Positions 22,901 to 35,064 are shown, counted from the stretch's first letter. The stretch: 64,000 nucleotides of DNA from Aselliscus stoliczkanus (GCA_033961575.1 CM066737.1:96934709-96998708); one strand, 5' to 3'. The notes: generated by a model from the sequence alone, not told the origin. Translations and numbers: made by a program.

Positions 22901-25900
22901 TTTTCATTCAAAATAGCAGAATCTTTTAGGGATCACAAGTTTTTAAAGGTGGTGCCCAAAGTCAATCTATAGTCATTCTTGGTAAATAAGAACAGAGGGA
23001 TGGAGTGACCTTATAACTACTACCCAGACAGCTGTTTCTCCATGAAGAAGATCAAGAGAGAGGCAACACTAGGAAATGAAGCATCCACTCTCCCTCAACT
23101 GTCATTTTAACCTTATTAGCCAAAATTAATTTATTCAACTGTAGAAAGGTCAATTCCTAGAACATAATAGATGCTAAAAAGAAAGTTGTGTGAAGATTTG
23201 GAGGTATGAATGATATCTGATCATTTAATATCTATTCTGAGATTAGTTGGCTAAGAACAAGGATGGGATATAAAATTGTAACTTGCAGTACTGTGGGGAG
23301 ACAATAAGCTAGAGAGTAGTGATACCCAAGTGTTTTTCCACCCAGCTTATTAGTAAGGAGACTTGGAAACACCACAACACATAGATTTTGGGCAATGCTT
23401 TCTCATCTGACAGAGAAGATATTTGATTCACCAAAATACACAGGTCACTGATGGTGAAACCAAGGCTTGAACCATGCTAAGTTGATTTAAATCCTTATTA
23501 ATTCAGCCATTCACTCATGCCTCATAACATCTACCTTGGTAAACCCTGAAGCAAATATTTCAACAAATTTCTCTGTTATTTCTTTTTTAATCCTGAGTGC
23601 CTCTTGCTCATTACATGATCTCAGTGAATATCTTGGCATATCATTAAAGACATTACATTTAAAGGGGTCATGAAATTATTTTTTTGATTCACCTAGTTTT
23701 TGGTTCACTAACACCTGCAACCAATTCTGAGCTTCTATTTTCCTTACTTAAAGAAATGTTTTAAAAAGAAAAAAAAATGCACATTTGTTGGTTGAATTTT
23801 TCTCTCACCAATGATTTTTTGAGTGGAGAAATTTCATTTATTATTAATTCCTCAGCTCAGAACAAATGTCTGATGGTACACTCTTATATCGATAGCTAGA
23901 CAATCTCTATAGTGCAGCATGGTCAACTAAAATATAATCTGAAGGGAGAGGTCTTATAGAAAACTTCAGTAGGTTGTTAGGATCATATATATATATAGAA
24001 AAGGAAAGGTTAGTAAATAGTGATGGAAGACTACCAAGGCTCCTTTAACAAAAGACTATTGATTTTAGACTTATATGAATAAGATTTCGCTGTTCTCTAA
24101 CCATGCACATGAATAGTGTGAGAAAATGTGAGGCAGTCTTCATTTTGACATATGATAAATAGATCTAAAATAGAAATATTTTATGTATGTCAGTCCTCAC
24201 ACTTTATATTAAAAGCCAAATTCATCTTAAATTCTAATCAGTGGGTTTAATAACTGAAGTAACGAAATGTCATGACTGAAAAACAATACTATGTATAAAA
24301 CTGTAGTTTGACATCCGAGGAAAGAGACAATATGAATTCCAATATCTCATAGTTACTATATTTGCATTTTCTCTCTTTGACATTTCACTGTATATCTACT
24401 GTTTTGTCTTAATAAGTTGGGGAGTGTTTTTACTGATTTCACTCAAAATTTTGTTCCAACCTATCTTTCTTTCTGTTGGGAGCTCAAGGACCAAAAATCT
24501 AGAAGAGCATCTTCACATCTGCTCATCATACTGTCACAAATGCAGCATCACCTGGGCAGCATATACTCATATACATAATCTCCATGTTGATTACAATGTG
24601 TTTCAACAGCTTAAAAGCATGTTAAAATTATAATGATCTTTGTTAACCCCCAGAAATTCTGCTGCTTACCAAAGAATAATTACCAGCGATGAAAGACACT
24701 TCTTTTGCTCTTCCCCCAAGGACACACTGGGGAGATTTTCTGAGTGAAGATAAGCTGAGAGAAGGAGCTGCCAGACACCATCTCACAGAAATGCCTGGAA
24801 GACACATGAGCTAAGAGGAAAACAGCAAATCTTAAAAGAGTGACTTGCCATACTGCATCAAATCAACCACCCCCAACCTGGGCTACTCACACTGACTCAG
24901 TAACTTCAGTCTACTGGCAAATCATACACCATAATTAACTGTCCTTAATTCAGATGAACATTTTATGGGCCCACTGGGTCTAGAGAGAAAATCATTAGCT
25001 TCACTGACTAATTTTCAGTTAATCAGCAACAGTTCATTCAACAGAGCACTAATAGGGCAGCCTTGATTAGAAGTATAGGGATATGATATTAATTGGCTTC
25101 TTCTAACAGGGATGAGTTTGCTAAATGGCAAAGACCATCTGTAACTCTGGAAAGAAAACACTTGAAAAACACTTTGTGAAGGTAAATGATAAAACAAGAA
25201 TACTTTTTAATTTTCAACGCAGTCTACAAAATATTTTCTTTCTTTTGTAATTATTTCTTTGATTCTTCCTTTCAGAGGCAATATTTTGAAAAATATTGTT
25301 TAAAGTAACATATAAAAATGCTGAAGCTAGGTGCTAATCAACCAAATCTTTTAGTTTTTGACTTGGGGGCATGGTTTAAGAATATTGGATATATGTAGAA
25401 ATAAAAATGATATACGTATATGTGTGTATATTTATATCCTAGCAGAACACTAAATATACGGAATTACTTGGGCAAAATCACTTGATAAAGTGATGAAGCA
25501 AAGGCAGTCTCTACATGGCTGTCATTTACTATACGTGTCTGAAAAAAATTAAAAACGGAAACTGAATAGCATTTATACAGAGCTTTGAATCAGAGTACAG
25601 GAGAAATTTCCTACTCAGAAATGCATTCTGAAGTTTATTTACTGCAATAAAATCTCAATTAACCAAAGTACCTCAAGAATGGAGGACTCAGTTAATTTAA
25701 TTTTCCTAATACTTACATTGACATGTATTTTGAATTAAAATGAAATATTTTATTGCCTTACCTTAGTAAGTTGAGGATAGGAAATATAATTAATCATAGA
25801 TCATTCAAGATTTTCACAAGGGTATCTCTGAAGATCAATTCTCATGCTGTAATACAATAGAAGTAGGTACAGAAGGGTGGTTTAAATGAATAGAAATTTT

Positions 25901-26215
25901 ACTTTGACCCTAGGACCATTAGGCACTCTCACACATACATTCACTTGTACATTCACTTGCCCTCTCTCTCTCTCCCTCCCTTCGTCCTTTCCTCTCAAGC
26001 CTTAACTAAATCCCTGAAATAAGCTTATTTTGCTCTCCTTCCCCCTCTAGTTTCCATTAATGAATTATAAAAAGTATTTATATTTAAAAGTTTCTTTAAT
26101 GTTCCTTGACATTAACAAAGATAGTAATTTTGTACTTCCTAAGGAAGATGTTCCTTTGTCTCAATATCTGCATAAAATAAGTCTAACAGTCAAGATTTGA
26201 ATTTGTAGTTCATTT
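22901..26215. other. Unassigned sequence, possibly with decayed repeats
   Basis: More than 3 kb without a convincing gene or transposon. A faint MIR-like patch may lie at 23380-23485. No tandem repeat, CpG cluster or conserved frame seen. Confidence 0.35.
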
Positions 26216-26230
26216 AAAGGAGCAATGATT

Positions 26231-26705
26231 TGGGCCGGCCGAATGGCGCATTGGTTAAGAGCTGGCTTGGGATGCCAGCAGCCCCGGTTTGGATCCCACA
26301 TATGAGGGCCAGTGACACTGCCCTCTATAGCTAAGATAGTGAACAACAACAGTTCCACCTGGAGCTGGGCTGCTGTGAGTCCCCAGGATGGCATAGCTGC
26401 AGCCCCTGCTGCAGTGGGCTGCCATAGGCTACAGTGAGTGGCTGGCAGCCAGCGTGAGTGGCCAGCGGCCAGCAGCTTGTGTGAGCTGCCAAGAGCCACC
26501 ATGAGTGGCCATCCAGAGGCTGGTGACTGATCTGCCTCATCCGAGAAGAGCGCAATGTTGAGACCAACATGGGCCAGTGAAGCAACATCCTCCACAGCTA
26601 GACTGAAGAACAAAAGGACAGCAACTTGTCTTTTCCCCTTTCCCAGTTCTCCAACGCTGTTCCCCTCCCCCCAATTCCCCAATAAAATCTTTAAAAAATA
26701 AAAAG
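26231..26705 (+). mobile_element. Long tRNA-derived T+ type SINE, plus orientation
   Basis: Best reference copy in the window. It is bounded by the 15-bp duplication aaaggagcaatgatt at 26216-26230 and 26706-26720. Head GGGCCGGCCGAATGGCGCAT (box A), box B GGTTTGGATCCC at ~26286, then 'gagggccagtgacactgccctc', a ~340-bp body, a pyrimidine-rich stretch, and the terminus CCCCAATAAAATCTTTAAAAAA. AATAAA followed by TCTTT is the polyadenylation signal plus Pol III terminator arrangement that defines T+ SINEs. A 190-codon minus-strand frame crosses it but is fortuitous: other long copies of this SINE also yield long frames. Confidence 0.93.
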
Positions 26706-26720
26706 AAAGGAGCAATGATT

Positions 26721-27446
26721 CAACCCAGAGCAATTAGCATATATCTGGAAATCTAATCATCTCTAAAATACTTTCCAACTGTAACAATCAGGTTCCAGGA
26801 TCAAATGCTAACCTGTTTTTTTTACCTAATAGAATTCATGATTTCTGCAGAATTGATGAGGTTTAAATTTCTGTATCTCCGGAAGGAATAAATGATATCA
26901 TTCAGATTCAGTACCATAGCATTGATGGTACTAATATCCCCCTGCTCCCAACTCAAACCACACAGAAATTCTTAATAGAATATGAAACAAAATAAATCTA
27001 TAGTCATATCAGGATATTTAACATATCTATCAAAAACTGATAGGTGATGATAAAATGAATAAACACAAAAAGTATTTGAACAAAAAGAGCTTGATCTAAA
27101 GTATATATCTAGAATCCTGCATGGACTCTAGATATGTATTTTGATCAAGTTTTAATTTTATTATAAACCATTTACAAAAAAAAATCATTGAACATCTGAA
27201 ACCACAAGAAGTCTTAAGAAATTCCCCCCCAAAAAAGTAAGAGAAAAGTATTCTTTGACCAAAAGTCATGTAAATTTATATTCACAGTATAAAGTTAATC
27301 ACAAAAAAAAACACATTTGGAAATGAATATTCTCTTAAGTTATATCTTAATTAAGAGAAAATCAGAATGAAAAAAATCTGCAAATATATACAACAAACTG
27401 ACAATGAAAATTATCCATAGTAACACTTACGAAAGGCAAATAAAAC
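26721..27446. other. Unassigned AT-rich sequence
   Basis: No recognised repeat; several A-runs. Nothing gene-like. Confidence 0.4.
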
Positions 27447-27448
27447 GA

Positions 27449-27711
27449 TACTTAAGTAAATATCAGGATGCCAAAAACATGTACACAAGTGGACACTTTG
27501 GCCAACATTGCTTAAGCAGTAGTTCGTCATAATCAGAAGTGTCTGGACGCTGATGGTAAGCACTTTGAGCACTCCTTGTCATTGCAGAAGTCAAATGTGA
27601 CTTGTATTTCATATTTTGTTATAGATAGGTATTTAGTATTACTATTTTAATAGATTTTTTCCTTTCCTGAAATGTGTATATATAATTCTGGCACCCTCTG
27701 TATACAGCTTT
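27449..27711 (-). mobile_element. Tc1/mariner-type deleted element (copy 1 of 2)
   Basis: Its reverse complement aligns over its whole length with 34440-34682, both beginning CAGAGGGTGCC and ending TTTTTGGCATCCTG or TTTTTTGGCACGCCTG. The ends are imperfect terminal inverted repeats next to TA. The shared interior includes a stretch that in the other copy encodes 'CLDADGNHFEHLL', typical of a mariner-like transposase C-terminus. Only a 3' part of the transposase remains. Confidence 0.75.
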
Positions 27712-27746
27712 ATATGTACTTAGATTTTAAAAGGTTTAAAAAATAA

Positions 27747-28286
27747 ATTAAAAGTCCAAAATCTTTATTGATGTATAGAATAATTGACATATAACATTAA
27801 TATTATATTCAGGTGTACCACATATGATTCAGTATTCATGTATATTTTGAAATGATCCCCACAGTAATTAATATCCCTCACCATATATAGTGAGGGATAA
27901 ATTCTTTTTTAGTGATGAGGGTTATTAAGATCTACTCTCAGCAACTTTCAAATATACAGCACAGTATTACTATAGTCACCATACTGTACATTACATCCTC
28001 ACGACTTATTTATTTTATAACTGAAAATTTGTACCTTTTGACCACTTCGTCCATTTCATCCACTTCCCAACACCTGCCTCTGGAAACCACCAATCTGTTC
28101 TCTGTGTCTATGAGTCTGTTTCTGTTTTTTTTTGTTGTTGTTTTTCAGATTCTATATATAAGTGAAATCATGTGGCATTTGTCTTTTTCTTTCTGAATTA
28201 TTTTACTTAGCATAATACCCTCTAGGTCCTTCCATGTTGTTGTAAATGGCAGAATTTCCTCATTTGTTGTGACTGAATAATATTCC

Positions 28287-28328
<42 letters not shown>

Positions 28329-28771
28329 CCATTTATCTGTCAATGACACTTAGGTTATTTCCATGTCCTGACTATCATATATAATACTGCTATGAACATG
28401 AGGGTGCAGATAGATTTTCAAGTTAGTGTTTTGTTTTCTTCAATATGTTCCCAGAAGTGGAATTGCTGGATGATATGATAGTTCTATTTTCAGTTTTTTT
28501 GAGGATTCTCCACACTGTTTTCCATGGTGGCTGTACCAGTTTATAGTCCACCAAGTGCACAAGCATTCTCTATTCTTCACATCCTTGCCAGCATTTGTTA
28601 TCTCTTGTCTTTTTGATGTCTTTAGCCATTCTAACAGGTGTGAGGTGATATCTCATCATGGTTTTGATTGACTTTTCCCTAATGACTAGTGATGTTGAGT
28701 ATCTTTTTTATGTACCTGTTGGCCACTTGTATATCCTCTTTGGAAAAACATCTATTCAGATTTTTTGGCCA
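27747..28771 (-). mobile_element. L1 3' region, minus orientation
   Basis: Antisense L1 landmarks in order: 'ataattgacatataacatta', 'ttacatcctcacgacttattta', 'aagtgaaatcatgtggcatttg', 'ccagaagtggaattgctgg', 'gtgaggtgatatctcatcatgg'. Contains a (TG)n tract and ends at a SINE. Confidence 0.85.
28291..28327 (+). repeat. (TG)n microsatellite
   Basis: About 18 TG units inside L1 sequence. Confidence 0.95.
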
Positions 28772-29086
28772 TTTTCCCTCTCCCTCCTCCCCACCTCTGA
28801 GTCAAGCCATTGTTCTCAGTCCAGTTGTGGAGGATGCTGCTCACTGGCCCATGTTGGTGTTATGAGCATTGCGCTCTACCCGCCTGAGACAGTCGGTCAC
28901 TCACGGTGGTTCAGGGCAGCTCTCTCAAGCTGCTGGCCACTCACAGCAGCCCAGCTCCAGGTCCAGCCAATGTTTACAATCTTAGTTGTAGAGGGCGCAG
29001 CTCACTGGCCCATTTGGGAATCGAACCAGAAGCCCTGTTGCTCAGAGCTCACACTCTAACCAACCGAGCTATCCGGCTGCCCCCAT
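28772..29086 (-). mobile_element. tRNA-derived SINE, minus orientation, inside L1
   Basis: On the minus strand: GGGGGCAGCCGGATAGCTCGG (box A), box B GGTTCGATTCC, and body phrases 'gttgtagagggcgcagctcactggccca' repeated twice. L1 resumes after it with the same 'gcccattttt' phrase that precedes it. It has the tRNA head type of the SINEs at 42720 and 35065 rather than of 26231. Confidence 0.8.
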
Positions 29087-30085
29087 ATGCCCATTTTTAA
29101 TTGGATTTTTTTCTTTTCCATCAGATGATGCTATAGCACAAATTTTTGTTTTCTCTTAACCTGTGCTATTAGCACTTCCTCTCCTGGGTCACAGTGTCGG
29201 GGAGAATGTTGCTGTGGTCACGGGAATTGCTGCCTGGTTGGTGACACCACTGTGTCCAGGTTGCCTGGGTCCGGTGGCACCACCACCATGGTGGGGACAT
29301 GCGGTGGGTTGGAGGTAGCCAGGTTGACAAGCCTGTGATGGTGCTACCTGGTTCCTTATGGCCTCTGGCACCATGTGAGGCCATAGACAGGTCTCTATTG
29401 CTGCTACCAAGCTCTGCCACCATCGGGAGGGGCCCGGATTCTTGGGCACTGTCATTGCTGCTATCTCTCTTATCCTCTGCCAGCCGTGGAGTGGAGGTTG
29501 GCTGTACCCTTCCTCACCCACCACTATCACATTAGATAGGGCTGCAGACTCAGTCTGTGCACTGGGAAACTACATCTGGGGGCAACATTTCTGTCCTTCC
29601 CCCACATCATGTTCCAATATACTTACCTTCAGGTGTCCCAATGTGTGGATCTCTCAGGTGTCCTAGTGTGTTGAGCAGAGAAAACTTTGTTGGGTTATAA
29701 ATGTCTGACTAGCTGTTTATTTTTAGGAAATACAAAGGGCTTGTCTCACTCCACCATGATACTACTGTCACCAATTTGGACATGTTGAACCATCCTTGCA
29801 TCCCAGGGATAAATGCCACTTTGTCATGGTGTATAATGATTTCAATGTGTTCCTGAAGTTGGTTTGTTAATGTTTTGTTGAGAATTTTTGCATCCATATT
29901 CATCAGGGATATTGGTCTAGAGTTTTCTTATGGTATCCTTATCTGGTTTTGGTATTAAGGTAATACTGGCCTCAGACAATGAATTGGGAAGTGTTCCCTC
30001 CTCAATATTTTGGAAGTTTGAGGAGGATTGATATTAATTCTTATTTAAATATTTGGTACTATTCACCAGTGAAGCCATAAATTAT
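29087..30085 (-). mobile_element. L1 remnants, minus orientation, with a GC-rich 5'-UTR-like block
   Basis: 29087-29110 continues the interrupted L1. 29160-29700 is GC-rich ('gctgcctggttggtgacacc', 'ggttgcctgggtccggtggc') and resembles an old L1 5' UTR in antisense. From ~29700 the minus strand encodes degraded ORF2 reverse-transcriptase sequence ([20 protein letters not shown]...[15 protein letters not shown] at 29903-29760), close to the L1 ORF2p pattern. The 5'-UTR-like block lies between 3' and ORF2 segments, so the locus is rearranged. Confidence 0.65.
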
Positions 30086-30331
30086 TTTTAAAATTTTTTC
30101 AACACCCAATATTTAGAGTCATTTGGATAATGAATACTAAGTAGAAAAAAGGTATATCATATTTTTGTTAGCTAATATTTCTTTGACATTTACCTACAAC
30201 CTGGAATGGCAAAATTGTTTTACTTTAAAATTGAAAGAGTAATTATATTAGCAAATCCAGTAAGATCACTGTAGTAAGTTCTAACTATTAGGGTGATTTT
30301 TTTAGGCTTAATTACTTTAGTGGTTATTCAT
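30086..30331. other. Unassigned sequence
   Basis: AT-rich, nothing recognised. Confidence 0.4.
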
Positions 30332-30347
30332 CTCTCTCTCTTCTCTT

Positions 30348-30393
<46 letters not shown>

Positions 30394-30415
30394 TTCGCTC
30401 TCTGTCTCTCTCCAT
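30332..30415 (+). repeat. (TC)n microsatellite, imperfect
   Basis: Long TC tract with TTTC, CGC and TGTC interruptions. Confidence 0.95.
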
Positions 30416-32035
30416 TTAACTTGTAGTTTGTGATTTAAAGCTGTACAAAATATCATCTAATAATAAATATTTTCCATGTAGATGGCCACTTCTTTGCAGC
30501 AGAAAATCTTATGATCATGCTTATTAATATTAATTTCTCTGTTGATTATAGCTCTCATGCCAAGAAATACTACGGACTATATTTTCTTTTCATGCTCCAA
30601 TGCCGCACTTTGACTGCTGGGAGCTCCTTTAGGTTGGATCCCTATAATACTAAAACCCAGAATTTTTGAAAGCATCCTTGTTTTCTAACAACAAAATAAT
30701 CCATACCCAACTGTGTTTTTTTCTAGCAAATTACTAGAGTTTACTAAAGATTTTCATTCATACTCTACTAATAACTCTTACTGCTACACATGATGCTAAG
30801 TATATATGCAGTTGGAATGCCACCAATTCCAGAAAAGGCAATTTGTAATCAGTGAGTTTATCACCAGTGTTGTCTTCATTTAATTGTGGTTTTTAATTAC
30901 TCTAATCCTTGCATTTAAAATTAAATACTGTCAATTTAGCTTCATCATTATTAATTTAGCTTGGGAATGGTTTTTTGTTCACCTTACAGTAAAGATGGAT
31001 ACATATTTGCATCAACAATATTTCTAATGTGTAATTTTCCAATGACTAGATGTTGAGAAGTGTATGCATTGAAGTTCAAATATGAATTAGTCATTCCCTC
31101 ATTTTTGGAGCAGCTGGGTTCCTAAATTTCAAAAATGTACAGGGACTCTAAAAATCATGTTAAAAACTCCTGTTTTTTTCTGGAAAGTTAATAAGTGACT
31201 CATATTTTGCCAACAGTTTTACTACAAATTGTTCATTTTGTTTCCCTACAACTTCTGGTTATCATAGAATTCTTTTTTTCTTTGGAAAGTGGGAACAAGT
31301 AATAAAGAAGAGCTATAGACAAATAAATTTAAAACTGCTCTTAATGAAGTCTTTCTCAACTGGAAAATCATTACAAGTACCAGAATATGTTTGGTGATTT
31401 TATTTTACAAAATGTTCTTATCACTTCCCCACCAGCAATCCTGATAGGATAGGCATGTGTATTATAAAACCTTTCTCCTTTTATTGTTCTTTCCCATTTC
31501 ACCTCTCTTTCCTACCTACCCAACCTTGAGAATCACCACTGTTCTAGGTCTGTAGTCCTTAAAGGTTATTAATGGCTTCCAGAATGTTGCTCAGTGGAAA
31601 CAATGACTCAGCATTATGTGATATCTTTATAAGAAAGAGAAAACCCATTGGCCATTTCTGCATTTTCAGGTCATAAGGTATTTCAGAATCAAATTCCTGG
31701 AGTCATAGGTCAACCTATGACTCTAAAATTCTCTGGCTTCTCTCTCTGACTCAATGTCATTTCTAACAAGTACTGCACTGTGGATCAGTCACTATGGAGT
31801 AAAGAAATATCCTTGTGGCTGAACGCTACTTGGAAATGTGTGACTGGGAGGAATAATTAACAGGCTATTTTTTTCCCTCCTACAGTTATGTAGTTGATAT
31901 TCAGCACATGGAGACTACCCCTTGTGGACTTTTATGTCCATACATTCAAGAGTACACTGGTACTGGCTCATTTCATCCTGTAGTATGAGCTATTGGGCAT
32001 AAAAAAGAAAATCACAAAATCTGTTATGTATACAC
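30416..32035. other. Unassigned unique sequence, parts enhancer-like
   Basis: No recognised repeats. 30850-31000 is dense in TAATTA/TTAATT homeodomain-type cores. No gene-like frame. Confidence 0.35.
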
Positions 32036-32039
32036 AAGC

Positions 32040-32515
32040 AGCATTTGATTAATGTTTGATCTGAAGTTCTTCTTACTCCACCTGGGCCACTCACAAATTA
32101 CACATCTGTAGCTGGCCTGGGTGGCTTGCTGAACTCAACTGGGTGATCTCATGTGTCTGAATGTCAACAAGTCAGCTGGATATCTAGAGTAGCTCTTCTT
32201 TACACTGTAGGTCTGTGAATTGACTCCAAATGTTTCTCATTCTCCTCCTTAGACCATTGAGCTAGGCAGGGTATGGCTCCTTTATGACAATGGCAGAGAC
32301 ATAAATGGCCTTTTAGTCCTAGGATTGAAACAAGCACACCATCACTTCCTCCTAATTCTATTGGCCAAAGCAAGTCATTTGGCTAAATCCAAAGTCAAAG
32401 GGTGAGGAAATGTAATTCAACTCTTTAGGGGGAGGAGCTGCAAACTCATATGTCAATGGGCATGAATATAGGAAGGGAACAGTAAGGAACGGGGTGATTA
32501 ATGGCATCTACCACA
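32040..32515 (+). mobile_element. Ancient ERVL/MaLR-class LTR remnant (copy 2 of 4)
   Basis: 'attctattggccaaagcaagtcatttggctaaatccaaagtcaaagggtgagg' and 'tctttagggggaggagctgcaaa' (read in sequence) match the landmark order of the LTR at 9511 and 60236. No internal region. Confidence 0.6.
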
Positions 32516-32627
32516 TACCCCTTGCATTTTTCTGAGCATAATACATGTAATGCACATGAAAAAGTCCCATAGTAATAATTTCTATCCTGATTCAAAAGCC
32601 AATAACTCAATTAGAAAGGAAGCATAT

Positions 32628-32865
32628 TAAAGTGATTAAAAGCACTGGGTTGGGTAGCAGCCAGGCCAGGACTCAAATATCTGCTTTACCCCTTACTAAT
32701 CAGGTAACATTGAGCAAGTTGATTTCTCGGAGGATTAGTCTCCCCAACTAAACAATGAAAAATATAATAACACATAACTCTAGGGTTATTTTAGGATTGG
32801 ATGAGATAATGCTTGAATGTAGAAAAACCCCATGCGCTTGGTAAGAGCTCAAAGTATCATGTCTA
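32628..32865 (+). mobile_element. MIR SINE, nearly full length
   Basis: 'ttaaaagcactgggttgggtagc', 'ggactcaaatatctgctttaccccttac', 'ggtaacattgagcaagttgatttct' and 'ggattggatgagataatgc' follow the MIR consensus order. Confidence 0.8.
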
Positions 32866-33054
32866 GTATTTTTCTCTTTTCCTCCCTCACTTTACTAATA
32901 TTTCCCTCTTTTCATTTTCTTCTCTCCCCCTCCCTTTCTTTTTTCCTTTTTCCACCTCTTTTTCTTTAGGACCTACTTCCTAATTATTGTGCTCCATCTT
33001 GAATCAGTTTATTTTACATAAAATACATTCATCAAGTTCTCATTAATATAATTT

Positions 33055-33810
33055 TCTTTTTTCCTCAGTCTTATTGAGATATAATTTACAAATAACATTG
33101 TACAAGTTTAAGGTGTACAACATAATGGTTTTACTTACATATACTGTGAAATGAATACTGCAATCTATTTAGCATCCATCATCTCATATAGATACAATTT
33201 TAAAAAGAAAAAAAATTTCCTTTTGATGAGAACTCTTAGAATTTACACTCTTCACAACTTTCATATATGATACAGCAGTTAATAATAGCCATCATGTTGT
33301 CCAGTACGTCCTTAGTACTTACTTATCTTATAACTGCAAGTTTGTACCTTTTAACCACCTTCTTCCAATTAGCTCTCAGTCCAACCAATGCTGCTGATAA
33401 TCACAAATCCGATCTCTTTTTCTAAGAGGTTCTTATTGTGTTTTAGTTTGCACACACTAGTGAAATCCTATGATATTTGTCTTTGTCTGACTTATTTCAC
33501 TTAGCATCGTGCCCTCAGGGTCCATCCATGTTGTTGCAAATGGCAGGGTTTCCTCATCTTTATGACTGAATATTTCTGTGTGTGTGTCGATGGATACTTA
33601 GGTTATTTCCATGTTTTGGCTATTGTAAATAATGCTGCTATGAACATAGGGGTGCATATATATCTTTTCAAGTGAGTGTTTTTGTTTCCTTCCAATATAT
33701 TACCAGAAGTAGAATTGCTGGATTATATGGTAGTTCTATCTTTGTTTGAGGATCCTCCATATGCTTTTCCATAGTGGTTATTACCAGTTTACATACAGTC
33801 TCACCAACAG
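33055..33810 (-). mobile_element. L1 3' region, minus orientation
   Basis: Antisense landmarks: 'cttattgagatataatttacaaataacattgtacaag', 'ggtgtacaacataatgg', 'agcatccatcatctcata', 'tccatccatgttgttgcaaatggcaggg' and 'agaagtagaattgctgga'. Degenerate. Confidence 0.85.
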
Positions 33811-33974
33811 TGCACAACTGCCTAAGTTGTGAGGCCTTGGTAAAGCCAACATGGCAAATTCATACTAAATTAGTGGGAGGAACTGACAAGGATGATATAA
33901 TCAGTGTAACTATTTATGTCCCTTGACCGTCTAGTATTTAATAATATGAGGTCTTCTTAGACATACTCCTCTAA

Positions 33975-34140
33975 TACAAAGGTTCTCAAACTTGGCTGCA
34001 CATTAGAATCTCCTGGGGAACTTTTGAAATGTCACTAACAATGTCTTATCTACAGAGACACTGATTTAATTTAGATGGAGCCCAGGCATAAGTATTTCTA
34101 ACAATCCCCCAGGTGATTGTAATGTGCAGCTGGAGTAGGA
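33975..34140 (+). mobile_element. MER5A-like hAT-Charlie MITE
   Basis: 'ggttctcaaacttggctgcacattagaatctcctgggg' and 'ccccaggtgattgtaatgtgcagc' match the MER5 group. Ancient. Confidence 0.7.
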
Positions 34141-34439
34141 AATTACGCTTCTAACCAAATATATACCACCTTATTTGTGATATTCCAAGTACAGATAAAC
34201 TGTCCAAAGGTAATTCTAACAATTCTCTCAGTCAGTAAAGCTACATCGTTTAACCCAAGAATATTTGAAATAGATACCATAGGAACATTAAGACTAGTGG
34301 GAAACATGTCAAAATAAAGTTAGGATGAACCTTTGGCTAGAAACACACCAGGGGAGGCAGTGCACTTGCTTTTCTAGAAGGCGAATTATACAAGGACTCA
34401 GCTCCTTGATTCTGGCCTTAACTCAAGCACAGATAACTA

Positions 34440-34682
34440 CAGAGGGTGCTGGAAAAAATGTATACACATTTTAAGAAAGGGAAAAAAACTATTAAAATTG
34501 TAATGCTTAATATATACTAAGAACAAAAGATGAATACAAGTCACGTTTGATTTCTGCAATGACAAGAGGTGCTCAAAGTGGTTTCCATCAGCATCCAGAC
34601 ACTTCTGATTAGGGTGAACTACTGCTTTAGCAACGCTGACCAAAGTGTCCACTTGTATACAATTTTTTGGCACGCCTGGTAC
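34440..34682 (+). mobile_element. Tc1/mariner-type deleted element (copy 2 of 2)
   Basis: Plus-strand counterpart of 27449-27711. It starts after TA with cagagggtgctgg and ends ...ttttttggcacgcctg, an imperfect inverted repeat of the start. The minus strand has a 78-codon open frame (34673-34437) ending beyond the element, with 'CLDADGNHFEHLL', a transposase C-terminal type motif. The catalytic triad region is absent, so it is not autonomous. Confidence 0.75.
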
Positions 34683-34883
34683 ATGAGCTTGGACCAGTCA
34701 CTGCCCTCCTGTGAACCTTAGTTACCTCATCTACAAAATAAAAGGACTTGATTAGTTTATTTCTAATTCTCCTTCTCTTCTAAAATCTTATGGTTTCTAA
34801 TATACAGAATGATTAAAACATGGTATTTTAGGGCCCCAAACCAATTAAATCAGAACTTCCAAGAGTAGAATGTGAATGTCACT

Positions 34884-35064
34884 ATATGCAAACCTCAGAT
34901 ATATTGCAAGTTCAGTTCCAGACTGTGCAATAAAGCAAGTCATAATCTTTTTGCTGGGAGAGGGTCTTGCCGCCATTTATAAAACAAACAAACAAACAAA
35001 CAAACAAACACAGCATCTGTGAAGCACAATAAAATGAAGAGCAATAAAACCAGTTATGCCTATA
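34884..35064. mobile_element. Tigger1-type deleted DNA transposon, split by a SINE
   Basis: Ends 'tatgcaaacctcagatatattgca' and 'gcaataaaaccagttatgcctata' are Tigger-type inverted termini. The interior 'cataatctttttgctgggagagggtcttgcc' is a Tigger1 internal phrase. It contains an (AAAC)n tract at 34983-35009 and continues at 35250-35259 after the SINE insertion. Confidence 0.75.
34983..35009 (+). repeat. (CAAA)n microsatellite
   Basis: About seven CAAA units inside the Tigger remnant. Confidence 0.9.

Noticed and set aside
26231..26310. tRNA-gene-like box A and box B
   Set aside because: These belong to SINE heads (also at 22622, 39103, 42720 and others); the flanking duplications and tails show retroposons, not tRNA genes.
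26161..26733. 190-codon minus-strand open frame, the longest in the window
   Set aside because: It lies almost wholly within the long SINE; other copies of the same SINE also give long frames. It is a by-product of GC-rich SINE sequence.
29160..29700. CpG island promoter
   Set aside because: GC-rich but CpG-poor relative to TpG/CpA, and embedded in L1 sequence.
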